Origin: Andalucia godoyi
Lineage: Eukaryota; Discoba; Jakobea; Jakobida; Andaluciidae
Reading direction: 5' to 3'
NCBI GenBank assembly: GCA_009859145.1
Contig: VRVR01000062.1
Location: forward strand, 1-64,000
DNA: 64,000 nt
The translations under genes were made by a program, and so were the position numbers. A model generated the notes under the pieces. It ran no database searches and was not told the DNA's origin. It saw only the letters and a list, made by a program, of their open reading frames with translations. Shown here piece after piece: positions 9,847 through 19,296 of this stretch. Numbering within the stretch: the first letter of the stretch is position 1; each line of letters opens with the position of its first letter.

Positions 9847-11289
9847 TTATATTATACCAGGAATGAACGCATGAGGAACTACCTTCAGATAATTCTTCCA
9901 GTCTTCGCCGTACTTGAGAGCACAGCGGTGCATGTCTCGCTGGTATCTATGGATGATCATGGATGTAAAAAAGATAAAGTAAAAGTACGGAAGAAACCGA
10001 TCGAATCCGCACAGCAAGCCCCAGGTAAGAGCAAAGTACATGTCGCAGGTGTAGTGGATCTTGCGAGCGTACTTCCACCAACCGTCGATCAGCAGTGGCA
10101 TTCCTGCCTTGGTCATCAGGTGTTTGGGGTTCTCCAGGACCTGCCACGGCAGACGGGGGAAAGTCCAGCGGTTGACAACAGTGCCCTCAAACTGCAGGCG
10201 AAAATGGTTCTTCTGGCTCTGAGAGGTGTCCCAGATGTAGTACGCAAACAAGTAGAGGGCCAGAATGATGCCGAGTGCCCAGAACGGCAGACCGGGGTCA
10301 CCGTGAACGACAAGGAACACGGACTGGAGACAGTACAAGAATGGCACTCCGGCAAAGTTCCAAAACGAAAGCATCCATCCAAACTTTTCATAAAAGATGT
10401 CCCATGTCGGCGGCACATAATGTTCGCCCTTGGCACACGCGTTTGCGTAGAGGCCGTGCGCAAGGATAAGGAACCACATGGAAGGCGAGACCGATCCCGT
10501 CAGTTCGTACTGCTTTGACGCACAGGACACGGTGTTGATGAAGAGGAGATACCACGAAATGCGGATTTCTGCAAAGAACTTGATGTCCAGGATCCCGATA
10601 CGGGGATGCAGCAACGCGCCCATGAAGAAGTCGTACAGGTAGTTTCCAGACATGCGGTGCGTCTTCCGTGCGGCAAACGCAAACACATAGCATGAAACCG
10701 CGGTCAAGTCTCCAAAGAGAATGGCGACTGTCATGATTCTTCCAATGCGGTCGTAGTACAGCGAAAGCGGGAACATCCCCGTGACTTGCGACGTCACAAT
10801 TACAAAAAGCGTGACGTACCACGAGAGGTAACCGTTGCAGCGATACAGCAGACGTTTCCCGCAGTCGTCTGGGCGTCCGCGGAGGTCAAGCCCCGGCAGA
10901 ACCGCCGCAAACACCGCTTCGATAAAAATGAAACTCGTATACAGCAAAATAGAGAACATGTCCGGATACGTCTCCTCCACAAGTGTGTTGTACGCATTCT
11001 TCACGTCTGCCATCGACGACGGAAACCACATTGTGCCGTCTGCATGGTGCAGGCAGTAGTATACATAGTACAGCAGAACATGCGAATACGTCATGATCCC
11101 AAGCGCCCCCAGCGGTCCCCCAAACTCGTAGTCAGGCTTCACAAGTTTTGCATTCATTGCTGCCTTTGGTGGTCCTCCATCCGCACCGTCCGTCCCAGTC
11201 CCAGTCCCAGCAACTATGGTAGACGACGCCGCTGCTGGACCGCCAGCTGTTGCAGATCTCACAGTAGTACGTTGACGCGGCTCTGACAT
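9847..11289 (-). CDS. ERG4: Delta(24(24(1)))-sterol reductase, ERG4 type
   Basis: This 480-residue polytopic ER membrane enzyme of the ERG4/ERG24 family reduces the C24(28) double bond in late sterol synthesis using NADPH. Diagnostic blocks are GGPLGALGIMTYSHVLLYYV near residue 57, LLIDGWWKYARKIHYTCDMY near 400, and a C-terminal stretch with RYQRDMHRCALKYGEDWKNY. ERG4 proteins, rather than C14 reductases, carry the GWWxYARKIHYTxD form. Length equals the fungal enzyme (about 473). Hydrophobic segments occur throughout residues 60-450. The N-terminus (about 50 residues, Ala/Gly/Thr-rich) is not conserved. It fits with the phosphomevalonate kinase at 45488 in an isoprenoid-to-sterol pathway. The leader carries a 17-18 bp tandem repeat. 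Confidence 0.9.
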   Translation of the reverse strand: MSEPRQRTTVRSATAGGPAAASSTIVAGTGTGTDGADGGPPKAAMNAKLVKPDYEFGGPLGALGIMTYSHVLLYYVYYCLHHADGTMWFPSSMADVKNAYNTLVEETYPDMFSILLYTSFIFIEAVFAAVLPGLDLRGRPDDCGKRLLYRCNGYLSWYVTLFVIVTSQVTGMFPLSLYYDRIGRIMTVAILFGDLTAVSCYVFAFAARKTHRMSGNYLYDFFMGALLHPRIGILDIKFFAEIRISWYLLFINTVSCASKQYELTGSVSPSMWFLILAHGLYANACAKGEHYVPPTWDIFYEKFGWMLSFWNFAGVPFLYCLQSVFLVVHGDPGLPFWALGIILALYLFAYYIWDTSQSQKNHFRLQFEGTVVNRWTFPRLPWQVLENPKHLMTKAGMPLLIDGWWKYARKIHYTCDMYFALTWGLLCGFDRFLPYFYFIFFTSMIIHRYQRDMHRCALKYGEDWKNYLKVVPHAFIPGII

Positions 11290-11987
11290 TCTGAATTTGC
11301 TCTATTTCTCTTCGTCGTCCTTGTCCTTTCGTCGTCCTTGTCCTTTTCGTCGTCCTTGTCCTTTTCGTCTACTTAATTTATAAATATCTCTCTTTTTCTT
11401 TTCTTTTTTCTTTTTCCCCTCGTGAGCTTTTCGGCGGTGTTGCGGCTGTCTCCCAACAGGAGATCGAGAGACTCAAGCGCAAAGAAGAATATCAAAAAGA
11501 AAAAAAGACAATTCGTGATAATCGCAACAATAAGAAAAGAGAGAGAAACCAAAAACGCGCTGAAAACCAATATTAGAAATAATACAAATAATGCAAATGG
11601 ATTTTTTTTTAATTAAAAAAACAAATTCAAAAAAAAACAAGGACGACTTTTTGCAGAGAACGAAGTGGATGGATGGAGTCTCAAGCCTCGGAAGTACTCG
11701 AGGCGGTGCCCGAAATAGGACCGCATGAGCCACAGGAAGGTGTAAAGAAAGTGGGTGGGGGAAGGGCGCGAACTGCAACGAGCCGCGAAGACTTGAGGCT
11801 TGAGTGTGGGGGGGAGAGAGAGCGAGAGAGAAAAGAGTGATGCTTGATGCTTGATGCATGCCAGGAAAGACCTTTCTCTCTTGGGCTTTGTTGTTTCATC
11901 TGGACCCGGTCGAAAGAGAGAGTGGGTGTCGGTGATTGGACAGTGGGCGGGTGTTGGAGTGCGCGGTGTTGGAGTGGGTGGTGAGGA
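11290..11987. promoter_or_regulatory. Divergent intergenic region between ERG4 and the glycosyltransferase-like gene
   Basis: About 700 bp separates two divergently transcribed genes, so both promoters should lie here. It contains the 17-bp tandem repeat at 11313-11367, T/A-rich tracts (11370-11420, 11600-11640) and GA-rich stretches near 11815-11835. No specific factor site can be named. Confidence 0.5.
11313..11367. repeat. 17-18 bp tandem repeat in the ERG4 leader
   Basis: Three units of CGTCGTCCTTGTCCTTT(T) end about 24 bp upstream of the ERG4 ATG at 11289. On the coding strand they are purine-rich. Confidence 0.9.
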
Positions 11988-12984
11988 ATGCGCGAGTGTG
12001 CGAGTCCGAATGTGAGGCGATGGTTGTGGCCGTGGTCGTCGTGGCTGCGGGTTGTGCGAGGCCGAAATCGTGATTCGGGAAGCTTGTTTTTTACAGCCGC
12101 TGGAACACTCGGTTTCTTGGTGATGGTGGCTGTCGCTGTGCTGTGGTTTGGAGGGGCGGGAGAGAACGAGGCGGGGGTGGAGATGGGGCCGATGGACGTG
12201 TATCGGGAAGCGCGGCTTCCGCAGTCGTACTTTGAGGGGTGCGATAATGCGACTACAGCGGTTGCAGAGGTTGTGGGTGCGCTGGAGGAGACGCATGCAC
12301 GGCTTGTGGAGAGGGTTGCGCGGATCCATGCTCGGTTCTGGCGAATCGAGGATTTTATTGACCGCAGGATCCCCGATGAATACTTTAACACGGACCATCG
12401 AGCACACTGGGCCAGCCGTGCGAGTGCGAGTTTGCCGCGACTTGCGATTGTCAGTACAGTGACACCGGTGCTGATGTCGGGTCACGAGCTGGAGCAGACG
12501 ACGATGAACTGCTATGCGGCTCACCATGGGTACTCGTTCTACCCAGAAACCGTGGTCTTGCAGCGCGACCGGCCGCTGGCAACAGGTCGATTTCGAGGGC
12601 TGCAGAAGTATCTGCCGCATTTCCAGTGGGTTGTGCACATCTCCCACGACATTACCGTCGTCAACAGGTCCAAGAAAATCGAGCCGTTCCTTGACGACGG
12701 CTTTGACGTTGTCCTGACTCGCAAAAGCGGGAATCGCAACCGAGGCGCAACAGCAATCGAGACAACGACGTTCAGCACTGATCTGATAATGGTTCGCAAC
12801 TCGGCTGGAGGTCGCCAGTTCGTGAGCGATCTGATGGCCCTTTCGGATGATGGCAGACGAGGAATGCGCGCGGATGAGGGCGATCTTCATGAAGCCCTCC
12901 TCAGACTTCTATTCTCCAAACACGACTATGAGCACTGCGCGCATCCGCACATCCAGTTTCGCAGCCAACATCACCATGACCACA

Positions 12985-13015
<31 letters not shown>

Positions 13016-13382
13016 CGCTTTTGATGCATGGATGGCGATGATTCGTCAGTCGCCCTGTGCGAGCCTGTTTACGCAGTCGGAATGGAACTCAGGCCCCGTC
13101 AGGATTAAGATGCTCGACGCGGCCATGATGGTTCGGGATCCCATCGAGTGTGTCTCGAGCCGCCCCAAAGCTCCCGCTCCGCTCAAGTTTTTGAGATGCT
13201 CGGATTTTTTCATCCATCGCTGCACAGAACATCTGACGACTGATGACATGTACTGCTTGCCTGTGAAGAATGACGGCGTTTCACGGCCCGATTTATTTCT
13301 CTCCGAAGCCGACTCGGCGCAGTACGCTGCTCAGCTCGGCTACGACTCGTACATCGGATGCTCGGGAATCAACCTCGCTTAG
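11988..13382 (+). CDS. Type II membrane glycosyltransferase-like protein (GT34/DUF273-like)
   Basis: The protein has 464 residues. A basic N-terminus and one TM helix (about residues 33-54) give a Golgi type II topology. The lumenal part has the GT34/DUF273 pattern: RLAIVSTVTP, then NCYAAHHGYSFY near 174-185, then FRGLQKYLPHFQWVV near 202-216. Where family members carry a DxD metal-binding motif (as in LDADIGVVN), this protein has HISHDITVVN, so the first Asp is Ser (S219-H220-D221). Sugar transfer is therefore not assured. A run of ten Asp codons, (GAT)n, at about residues 333-342 is inserted in the C-terminal half. It converges on the hybrid kinase gene. Confidence 0.6.
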
Positions 13383-13741
13383 TGCCTTGTGCGCGCATGG
13401 CATGCTTTGCAGAGATGCGAGAAGCAAGTTCGTCATTGATTATTTTTTTCGCGCTTGAGGGAATGGTCAGCGACGCCATCCCAGAACAACAAGAAGCTCG
13501 TGGGGCTATTTCCAAGTACGTCGGGCCTGTCGCTCTGCTTCCTCGACCACAGTTGGGACAACTGGAGGAAAACTGAGCACGACGTCTTTCTCGCTGCCAT
13601 CTCCTCTTTCACCTCTTCTTCAAAAGCCCGCTTCTTTTTTCTTTTTTTTTTTTTTTGGGAAAGGGGGGCGTCTTCTTTTAAAATCAAGAGTACTTTACGT
13701 GGGTGTCTATACATTGCATTTTTCGTGTGGCAAAGTTCCAG
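13383..13741. other. Convergent 3' intergenic region
   Basis: It lies between two gene ends and has a T-run near 13642-13658. The short ORFs present have no recognisable content. Confidence 0.6.
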
Positions 13742-15595
13742 TCAGGAATTGGGGGAGCATGGTGTGGCGGCATCCGGTTCGGCAGGGCGCTGTTCTGCGA
13801 TGCCCAGCACTTCCTCGATTGCATCTCCGAGCGCTTGGCGTGACACTGGTTTTGGAAGAAATGCATTCATTCCTGCTTCGAGAAACAGGTTGCGGTCGCT
13901 ATCGAGGGCGTGCGCCGTGTGTGCAATGATGGGCAGCGTGTGTCCAGCTCGTCGAATGACGCGACAGGCCTCGATTCCGTCCAGAACCGGCATCTGGAAG
14001 TCCATAATGATAACATCGAAGCGCGATGCGTCCTCCATGACAGCATCCACTGCTTGTTGTCCGTCGTTCGCCATCACAACGGTGTACCCGTTCTTGGACA
14101 GCAGCGATTTCAACACGCGCTGATTAATCGGATTGTCCTCCGCAACCAGGACGCAAATCGAAGACCTTTCTTTTCGGCACTCCCCCGGTATCGTCGACTG
14201 TCTCTGCGTCTGATGCTCCGGCTGGCCTGGGCGCAGGCCTCGGCCTCGGCTGTCGCTCTCGCTCTGTGCGTGGGACTGCGTCTGCACCTGCATCTGGGGC
14301 AACGAGTACGCTGACGGATGGGCCGGTGGGTTGGTGTCCGGAGATGCAGAAGGCGCGATCAGTGGAGACGGGCGAGGAGCAGGATTGTGGGGATCGAGGG
14401 AATGCGGTGAGCAGTGCAGCCGCACTCCAAAGGAAAATGTAGATCCGCGACCGACTTCGCTTTGCGCGTGGATCCAGCCGCCCATCGCGACACACAAATG
14501 ATGTGCAATGGGGAGTCCGAGTCCCAAGCCGTGAGCTTCTCGCGCCAAGCTCTCCTCGGCTTGGAAGAAGGGCTCGTAAATGCGCAGCAGCTTGGACGGC
14601 TCCATCCCGGCTCCCGAGTCCTCCACCGATACGATCATCATGAAATCGTCATGCTGCTCGAGGAACTCAGGGTGCACTTGGATGCGAACGAACCCGTTGT
14701 GCTTGTTGAACTTGACAGCGTTTCCAACAATCGCCGTCAGAATCTGGAGCAGTCGGCCGCGATCCCCAAACCCCTCTGTTGGTACACTGCTTTCAACGGA
14801 GAGCGAAATCGAAATGCTCCTCTTCCTTGCTTCCTCCGTGAACATGTGGACCACTTCCTGCAGCAGCGGCCGCAACACGATTCTTATTCTCGCAAGCTCT
14901 GCTTTCCCTCGCTCCAGGCGCGCAAACTGCAGCAGGTCCGTAATAGCCTTCAGCACGCTTGTCGTGCACGCTCTTGCAGACGAAAGCAGCGATCTCAGCT
15001 CCCGCAGAAGCGCCTCCTCGCTCGTCGTCGTCGTCGCCCGGCAGTACGAGTCGACGTTCTCGGAGGCGATGTCTAGCAGGCCAATGGCGCCTGCCAGCGG
15101 AGTTCGCAGCTCGTCTGTGAGCTGCGACAACAGCAGCACGCGCGCCTCTTCTTTGGCCGAGTGGATGAAGCTTTCGGTGATGGTCGTCTCGAACTTTTGA
15201 GAGAACTGCAGCACACACAGCCGGCCTTGCGGACTCGCCACGGAGTAGCACTCAACCACGCAGTACCCAGCATCGTGGACTGCGCATCCTCCCGACCACG
15301 CAATCCCCGCACACTGTGGATCTCGAATGTGCTGTTCCAGCGAGATGTAGTCGCCCGAGTGCACAATCACCGACGAAAGGGCTACTGGCGGGGAAGCGAG
15401 AAGTCCACTCTGAGCTGTCGCTGAAGTTACCGTTGAGAAACATGGAAATCGCTGTTTGGCTGCCGAGTTCACATACACACACGCAAGATGCTTGCTGCTG
15501 GGATCCACAAGAACCGTTGGAATTGGTGACGGCGCAAACGCAGCGATCAAGTGCGACTCTGGGATTGCAGTTGCAGTACACGAACCACTCGACAT
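13742..15595 (-). CDS. Hybrid histidine kinase with His-to-Asp change at the phospho-acceptor site
   Basis: The protein has 617 residues, starting at the first in-frame ATG. The N-terminal 130 residues look PAS-like. The dimerisation region reads AKEEARVLLLSQLTDELRTP: the usual SHELRTPL histidine is Asp161 (codon GAC at 15115-15113). The ATPase domain is otherwise complete, with an N-box (GNAVKFN), G1 (DSGAGM), an F-box (YEPFFQAEE) and G2 (GLGLGLPIA). A Ser/Pro/Gln-rich linker leads to a receiver domain with AEDNPINQ, the acceptor Asp in MDFQMPVLDG, Thr in IIAHTAHA and Lys in FLPKPV, all intact. It has no transmembrane helix, so it is soluble. Without the His it should not autophosphorylate in the classical way. 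It could be a pseudokinase, a receiver controlled by another kinase, or a phosphatase. Confidence 0.85.
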   Translation of the reverse strand: MSSGSCTATAIPESHLIAAFAPSPIPTVLVDPSSKHLACVYVNSAAKQRFPCFSTVTSATAQSGLLASPPVALSSVIVHSGDYISLEQHIRDPQCAGIAWSGGCAVHDAGYCVVECYSVASPQGRLCVLQFSQKFETTITESFIHSAKEEARVLLLSQLTDELRTPLAGAIGLLDIASENVDSYCRATTTTSEEALLRELRSLLSSARACTTSVLKAITDLLQFARLERGKAELARIRIVLRPLLQEVVHMFTEEARKRSISISLSVESSVPTEGFGDRGRLLQILTAIVGNAVKFNKHNGFVRIQVHPEFLEQHDDFMMIVSVEDSGAGMEPSKLLRIYEPFFQAEESLAREAHGLGLGLPIAHHLCVAMGGWIHAQSEVGRGSTFSFGVRLHCSPHSLDPHNPAPRPSPLIAPSASPDTNPPAHPSAYSLPQMQVQTQSHAQSESDSRGRGLRPGQPEHQTQRQSTIPGECRKERSSICVLVAEDNPINQRVLKSLLSKNGYTVVMANDGQQAVDAVMEDASRFDVIIMDFQMPVLDGIEACRVIRRAGHTLPIIAHTAHALDSDRNLFLEAGMNAFLPKPVSRQALGDAIEEVLGIAEQRPAEPDAATPCSPNS

Positions 15596-16253
15596 CCTCG
15601 CCCCGACGACAAGCACCAAACCCAAGCCAGTCCAGTCCAAAGCACGCGTACGAACGTACAGCCACCACAGCGGAAATAAGTGTGGAAAGCGAGTCGGGAA
15701 GCGGACTTCCCGTTGTTGTTGTTTGTTGTTTGTCTTTGTTGTTATTAGTGTGTTTTTTGTTGTTTTTTTTTCGTTTTGTTTTGTTTTTGTTTTCCTGAAA
15801 CACCACACAGGCAGTCAGGAAGGCGGAATTGGGAACTCGGGAAAAGCCAAGAACGGAAAAGCAGAAGAAGCAGAGGAGCGGGTCGAGATTGAGGGCTCGA
15901 GGGTCCGGGAAAGAAAAGCTTTGATGTCTTTGGGTCGCCGCCACGTAGCCGCGCTCATCTGCTTTGTCGAAGTGAAACTCCTCGGACGGCCCGCTCTGTG
16001 CCCGCAGGCCGTCGCAGCAGCCGGCAAGTGCGTGTGGTCTGTACACTTTGCGGGTTGCCCGTGCAAAAGTGTAGAGTGTGCGAGCAGCGACTGCTCACAC
16101 GCTTCTTGCTTCCTGTTTTTTGGGGTTTCTCTTCTTTTTTTTTTCCATTTTTTTAAAGAAGTGCTGTATCTTCTTCTTTTAATGTACGAGAGGGAGTTGC
16201 TTGGGCCAGCTTGGACTTTGAGCGACAGGAAGCAAATCGACGGAAAGACGAGA
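15596..16253. other. Intergenic region between two minus-strand genes
   Basis: It holds the 5' flank of the hybrid kinase and the 3' flank of the aminotransferase-fold gene. T-rich runs occur at 15715-15795 and 16130-16155. No gene is supported. Confidence 0.55.
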
Positions 16254-17519
16254 TCACTGCTTGAAGAACTTGCGGATGACGTCGCAGACATAGTCGACGT
16301 CTTCGATTTCGAGGCCATGGTGGCACCCAACCATGAAGCAGTCCTTCATGATGCGGTCAGAGCCAGGGAACGCATTCACATCGTATCCGTACTTGTCGCA
16401 CAGAGGGCGATACGCAGGGTGTCTGAGAATGTTTCCTGCAAAGAAGACGCGCGTCTGCACATCGTGGTCCTCGAGCCAGGTCAGCAGCTCGCGTCGACGC
16501 ACGCCGTCTCCCACAATGAACGGCATCGCAAGCCAGTTGGGCTTGATGGTGTCGTTGGGCAGCACAATCTTTCCTTCGTCCGCAAGGTCCTTGAGGTTTG
16601 CAAGGTACCGTTCGGCAAGCGTGCGGCGCTTGCCCAGCAACCAGTCAAGCTTCGCTGCCTGCACATTGCCGAACGCCGCCTGCATCTCCACGCCCTTGAA
16701 GTTGTATCCCAACACTCCGTACAAGAACTTGAAGTCGTACTCGATGCCGTCGACCGAGTGGCCAAAGCGATCCGAGATGTCCTCGCGGTTGTCACCAACG
16801 CGGCCCCAGTCGCGGAACATCATCGCAGTCTTGACATGATCTGCCGAGTTGTACATCACCATTCCTCCTCCACCGCCAGCAGTGATGACGTGGGACGCAT
16901 AGAACGACGTGACGGCCACATCCGTTTCGGGAGTGTGCGTGATCGTATCGCACGAGTCCTCTATCAGCAGGATGTCAGCACGGCGACCAAGACGCACAAG
17001 CTCGTCATGCAGACCCTTCCAGTCGGGCTTGTTGCCACCGAGGTTCGGGATAAAGAACGCCTTCGTCTTTGGCGTCAAGCACGCAAGCATCTGCTTCAGC
17101 GAAGGAACAAACGACACGGCGTCAATGTCGCAAAAGACCGGCGTGAAGTTCAGTTGCACAATCGGCGCGACAGTTGTCGAAAATGTGCATGCAGGCGTCA
17201 CGATCTCGTCACCGGCCTTCAGACCCGGTCCAAGCAGAGCGAGGACATTGGCCGACGACCCAGAGTTCACAAAGATGCCAAACTTCTTTCCAAACCGCTT
17301 GGCAATCGTCGTTTCGAACTCTTTGGTTCGCGGACCAAATCCAGCAAGCCATCCATCCCGAAGACACGCCTCCACAGCCTTGATCTCGTCTTCGCCGTAT
17401 GCCTGGAACTTGTACGGCGCATACCAGACCTTGCCACGAGGACCAGTGCCGAGACGCGATTGCGCTCCGCCGAGCATGTAGTTCGAATCAACAGAAAGAG
17501 TCGACGCGGGTGCAGACAT
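16254..17519 (-). CDS. PLP-dependent deoxysugar 3-dehydratase, ColD/RfbH branch of the DegT/DnrJ/EryC1 family
   Basis: The 421 residues start at MSAPAST; the 38 upstream codons are low-complexity leader. The fold markers are VNSGSSANVLAL (PLP phosphate binding, about 85-96), IEDSCD (PLP-ring Asp, about 186-191), SFYASHVITAGGGGG (205-219) and FRDWGR. In aminotransferases of this family the position after SFxAT is the PLP lysine; here it is His210, as in ColD and RfbH, which remove the 3-hydroxyl of NDP-4-keto-6-deoxyhexoses instead of transaminating. RfbH/E1 enzymes also carry a cysteine cluster for a [2Fe-2S] centre just after FRDWGR; this protein has VGDNREDISDRF there with no Cys, closer to ColD in that respect. 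Such enzymes belong to bacterial surface-glycan pathways, so a transferred gene is likely. No partner sugar-nucleotide enzyme is nearby. Confidence 0.8.
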   Translation of the reverse strand: MSAPASTLSVDSNYMLGGAQSRLGTGPRGKVWYAPYKFQAYGEDEIKAVEACLRDGWLAGFGPRTKEFETTIAKRFGKKFGIFVNSGSSANVLALLGPGLKAGDEIVTPACTFSTTVAPIVQLNFTPVFCDIDAVSFVPSLKQMLACLTPKTKAFFIPNLGGNKPDWKGLHDELVRLGRRADILLIEDSCDTITHTPETDVAVTSFYASHVITAGGGGGMVMYNSADHVKTAMMFRDWGRVGDNREDISDRFGHSVDGIEYDFKFLYGVLGYNFKGVEMQAAFGNVQAAKLDWLLGKRRTLAERYLANLKDLADEGKIVLPNDTIKPNWLAMPFIVGDGVRRRELLTWLEDHDVQTRVFFAGNILRHPAYRPLCDKYGYDVNAFPGSDRIMKDCFMVGCHHGLEIEDVDYVCDVIRKFFKQ

Positions 17520-18313
17520 TTTTTTCTTTTTCTCAACCTCTATCGAGAAAGAGAAGAAACGAAGAAGAAAAGGTAGAATAAACAGAGAATCAGAAAGACC
17601 GAGAGCCAGAACGAAAAGATAGACTGGGCGCAAACAGTTGAACTTTCGTGAGGGAAAAATTGTGTTGTGCAGCCGAAAGCCCTGGCCCGTTCCCTGCGAG
17701 GGAGGGGCAAGTGGGGGAGAAAAGGGGGGGGGGGGGCGTCACGCAATTTTTCTTGTTCGTCCTTTTTGATTGGCAGCGAAAGGGTTTGCCTTGACAGTTC
17801 GTGCTGTTGCTTGTGCCATGATGGAGAACGACATGAGCGAACAAGAGACGCTCTCGAGGGGACTGGGGCACGGCTCAGATAATTTACATCGGGGGGAAAA
17901 TTTGCTTTTAATGAAGATTGAACAAAAAATCTTAAAACTGAAAAACCAATTATAATTATTATTATTATTATTATTTAAAAAAACGTTTTCAAAATTCCAA
18001 AGAGACATATAAACACGAGGCAACACGTCAGGGGCACGAGATACGATGGTTTGGGGCACGAGATACGATGGTTTGGGGCACGCTGCGGTCATTCGTTTTG
18101 GGTAACGCTGATCGACGCCACTAGGCATCATCGCCGTCAACGGTGTTAAGAGAGGCTAAATGATGATGATCTCAGCGTTTCCAACCAACTACCTACCTCT
18201 GTTGTCGCTGTCTCTGGCCTCTTCGTTCCTTCTTCCCTTTCTTTTTCTTGACCGTCTTTTTTTGGGGGCTTGTTTCTTTAAAGTTTCACTTGCAAATAGC
18301 GTCCACTGAAGGA
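17520..18313. promoter_or_regulatory. Divergent intergenic region with tandem repeat and duplicated promoter segment
   Basis: It lies between the divergent dehydratase and secreted-protein genes. It contains a G-run near 17725-17735, an ATT repeat near 17955-17972, a 22-bp tandem repeat (18031-18082) and a segment (18075-18313) duplicated at 21865-22071. No independent gene is supported. Confidence 0.6.
18031..18082 (+). repeat. 22-bp tandem repeat
   Basis: Two full units of GGGGCACGAGATACGATGGT plus TT, and the first 8 bp of a third. The duplicate locus near 21865 has only one short version of this motif. Confidence 0.9.
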
Positions 18314-18340
18314 ATGAAGTCGTTTGCTGTTGCCCTGGCA
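18075..18340 (+). repeat. Duplicated promoter/leader segment, copy 1
   Basis: It is homologous to 21865-22098. The best-conserved blocks are CTGCGGTCATTCGTTTTGGG, then TGATCGACGCCACTA, and the leader TTTCACTTGCAAATAGCGTC just before the ATG. Homology fades a few codons into the coding sequence. Confidence 0.85.
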
Positions 18341-18784
18341 ATTCTCTTGTCCTTTGTGGCTCTGTCGGCCGCCGTGTGCCCGACCACCACCGCCACCATG
18401 GCCACTGCCGTCGCTGGCTCCGGCTCGTGGTGCGACTCTGAAAAGCTAACGCAGACCGTCACCGCCTCTGGATCGACCTTCACGACCAACAACAACGTTG
18501 CGACCATCACTACGAATCCGACGTGCTTGGTAATCGGTACGCTCAACACATGCACATCATCTTGGTCTGCCACCATTTCCGGTTCTGCCGTTACGGGCAC
18601 GGTCAGTGTCTCTTGGGCCGCATCCGATACGACTTGCAACTCGGCTGCATCTACAGCCGTCCTTGCAGCCGGCTCCACCAGCGAGACCTTGACTGCCGGC
18701 GCTTGCCCCAAGTCAAGCCAGCTCTCCTTCTCTGCCTCAGCCGTGTGCGTCGCTGGAGCTGCTGTTGCCGCCGCCTTGCTGTAA
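18314..18784 (+). CDS. Small secreted Ser/Thr-rich protein, probably GPI-anchored
   Basis: The protein has 156 residues from the ATG at 18314, which gives a clean signal peptide (KSFAVALAILLSFVALSAA). An in-frame codon 22 residues earlier would bury it. The mature part is very rich in Thr, Ser and Ala, with six spaced Cys (at CP, WCD, TCL, TCT, TCN and ACP) that could pair. It ends in a second hydrophobic stretch (SASAVCVAGAAVAAALL), the layout of a GPI-attachment signal. It is likely a cell-surface or wall protein; the family is not recognised. Its promoter, leader and first codons are duplicated downstream of the WDR37-like gene. Confidence 0.75.
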   Translation: MKSFAVALAILLSFVALSAAVCPTTTATMATAVAGSGSWCDSEKLTQTVTASGSTFTTNNNVATITTNPTCLVIGTLNTCTSSWSATISGSAVTGTVSVSWAASDTTCNSAASTAVLAAGSTSETLTAGACPKSSQLSFSASAVCVAGAAVAAALL

Positions 18785-19296
18785 GCCCTGTGTTCCGTAG
18801 GAGTTTTTCCCCATGTTTTTTTCACTCTCTTGGTGTTACACTTTGAATGTTTTATTATGCAACGTAGTAAAGCAGTGCGTTTTTTCTCGGGGAAGAAACA
18901 CAAAAAGACTGTGCATGGTGTTCCTTTAATTGGAGGTTTGCATCACTTGATGCGAGTGGTGGTGCGTGTTTTCCTTTCATTTGGGACTTAAGGGCCTCGT
19001 CTCGGACGAAATCCAAAAGAAACCAGTGCCCACTACAGCAGACAAGGACCGGACCCCGCCGCTTGATGCTTCCAATTCAAGCTGTCTCCTATTTCCCTTT
19101 CCTTTTCTCTGTTTTCCATTTTTCCTCGGATTTTTTATTAATATTGTTTTCATTTATCTTTTTTCCATACTATTTTTTCTTTATATATATATATATATAT
19201 GTGTATATATTCAAAGCTCACCAATCACAGTCATTGAGATTGACGGCGACTACGACGGCGACCACTGCGACCACTGCGACGACCACGAATGCACCG
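18785..19296. other. Intergenic region and leader of the WDR37-like gene
   Basis: It contains a TA dinucleotide run near 19182-19206 and T-rich low complexity. The plus-strand frame stays open from 19063, but that part is hydrophobic Phe/Tyr/Ile low complexity and is taken as leader, not protein. Confidence 0.55.

Noticed and set aside
11613-12890. 425-codon minus-strand ORF
   Set aside because: It opposes the GT34-like gene, has no domain, and its His/Pro/Ser-rich sequence is a shadow composition.
14414-15076. 220-codon plus-strand ORF
   Set aside because: Antisense to the hybrid kinase ATPase domain.
15456-17576. 706-codon plus-strand ORF
   Set aside because: It lies opposite the conserved dehydratase and the kinase start; its sequence is low complexity or a mirror of those genes.
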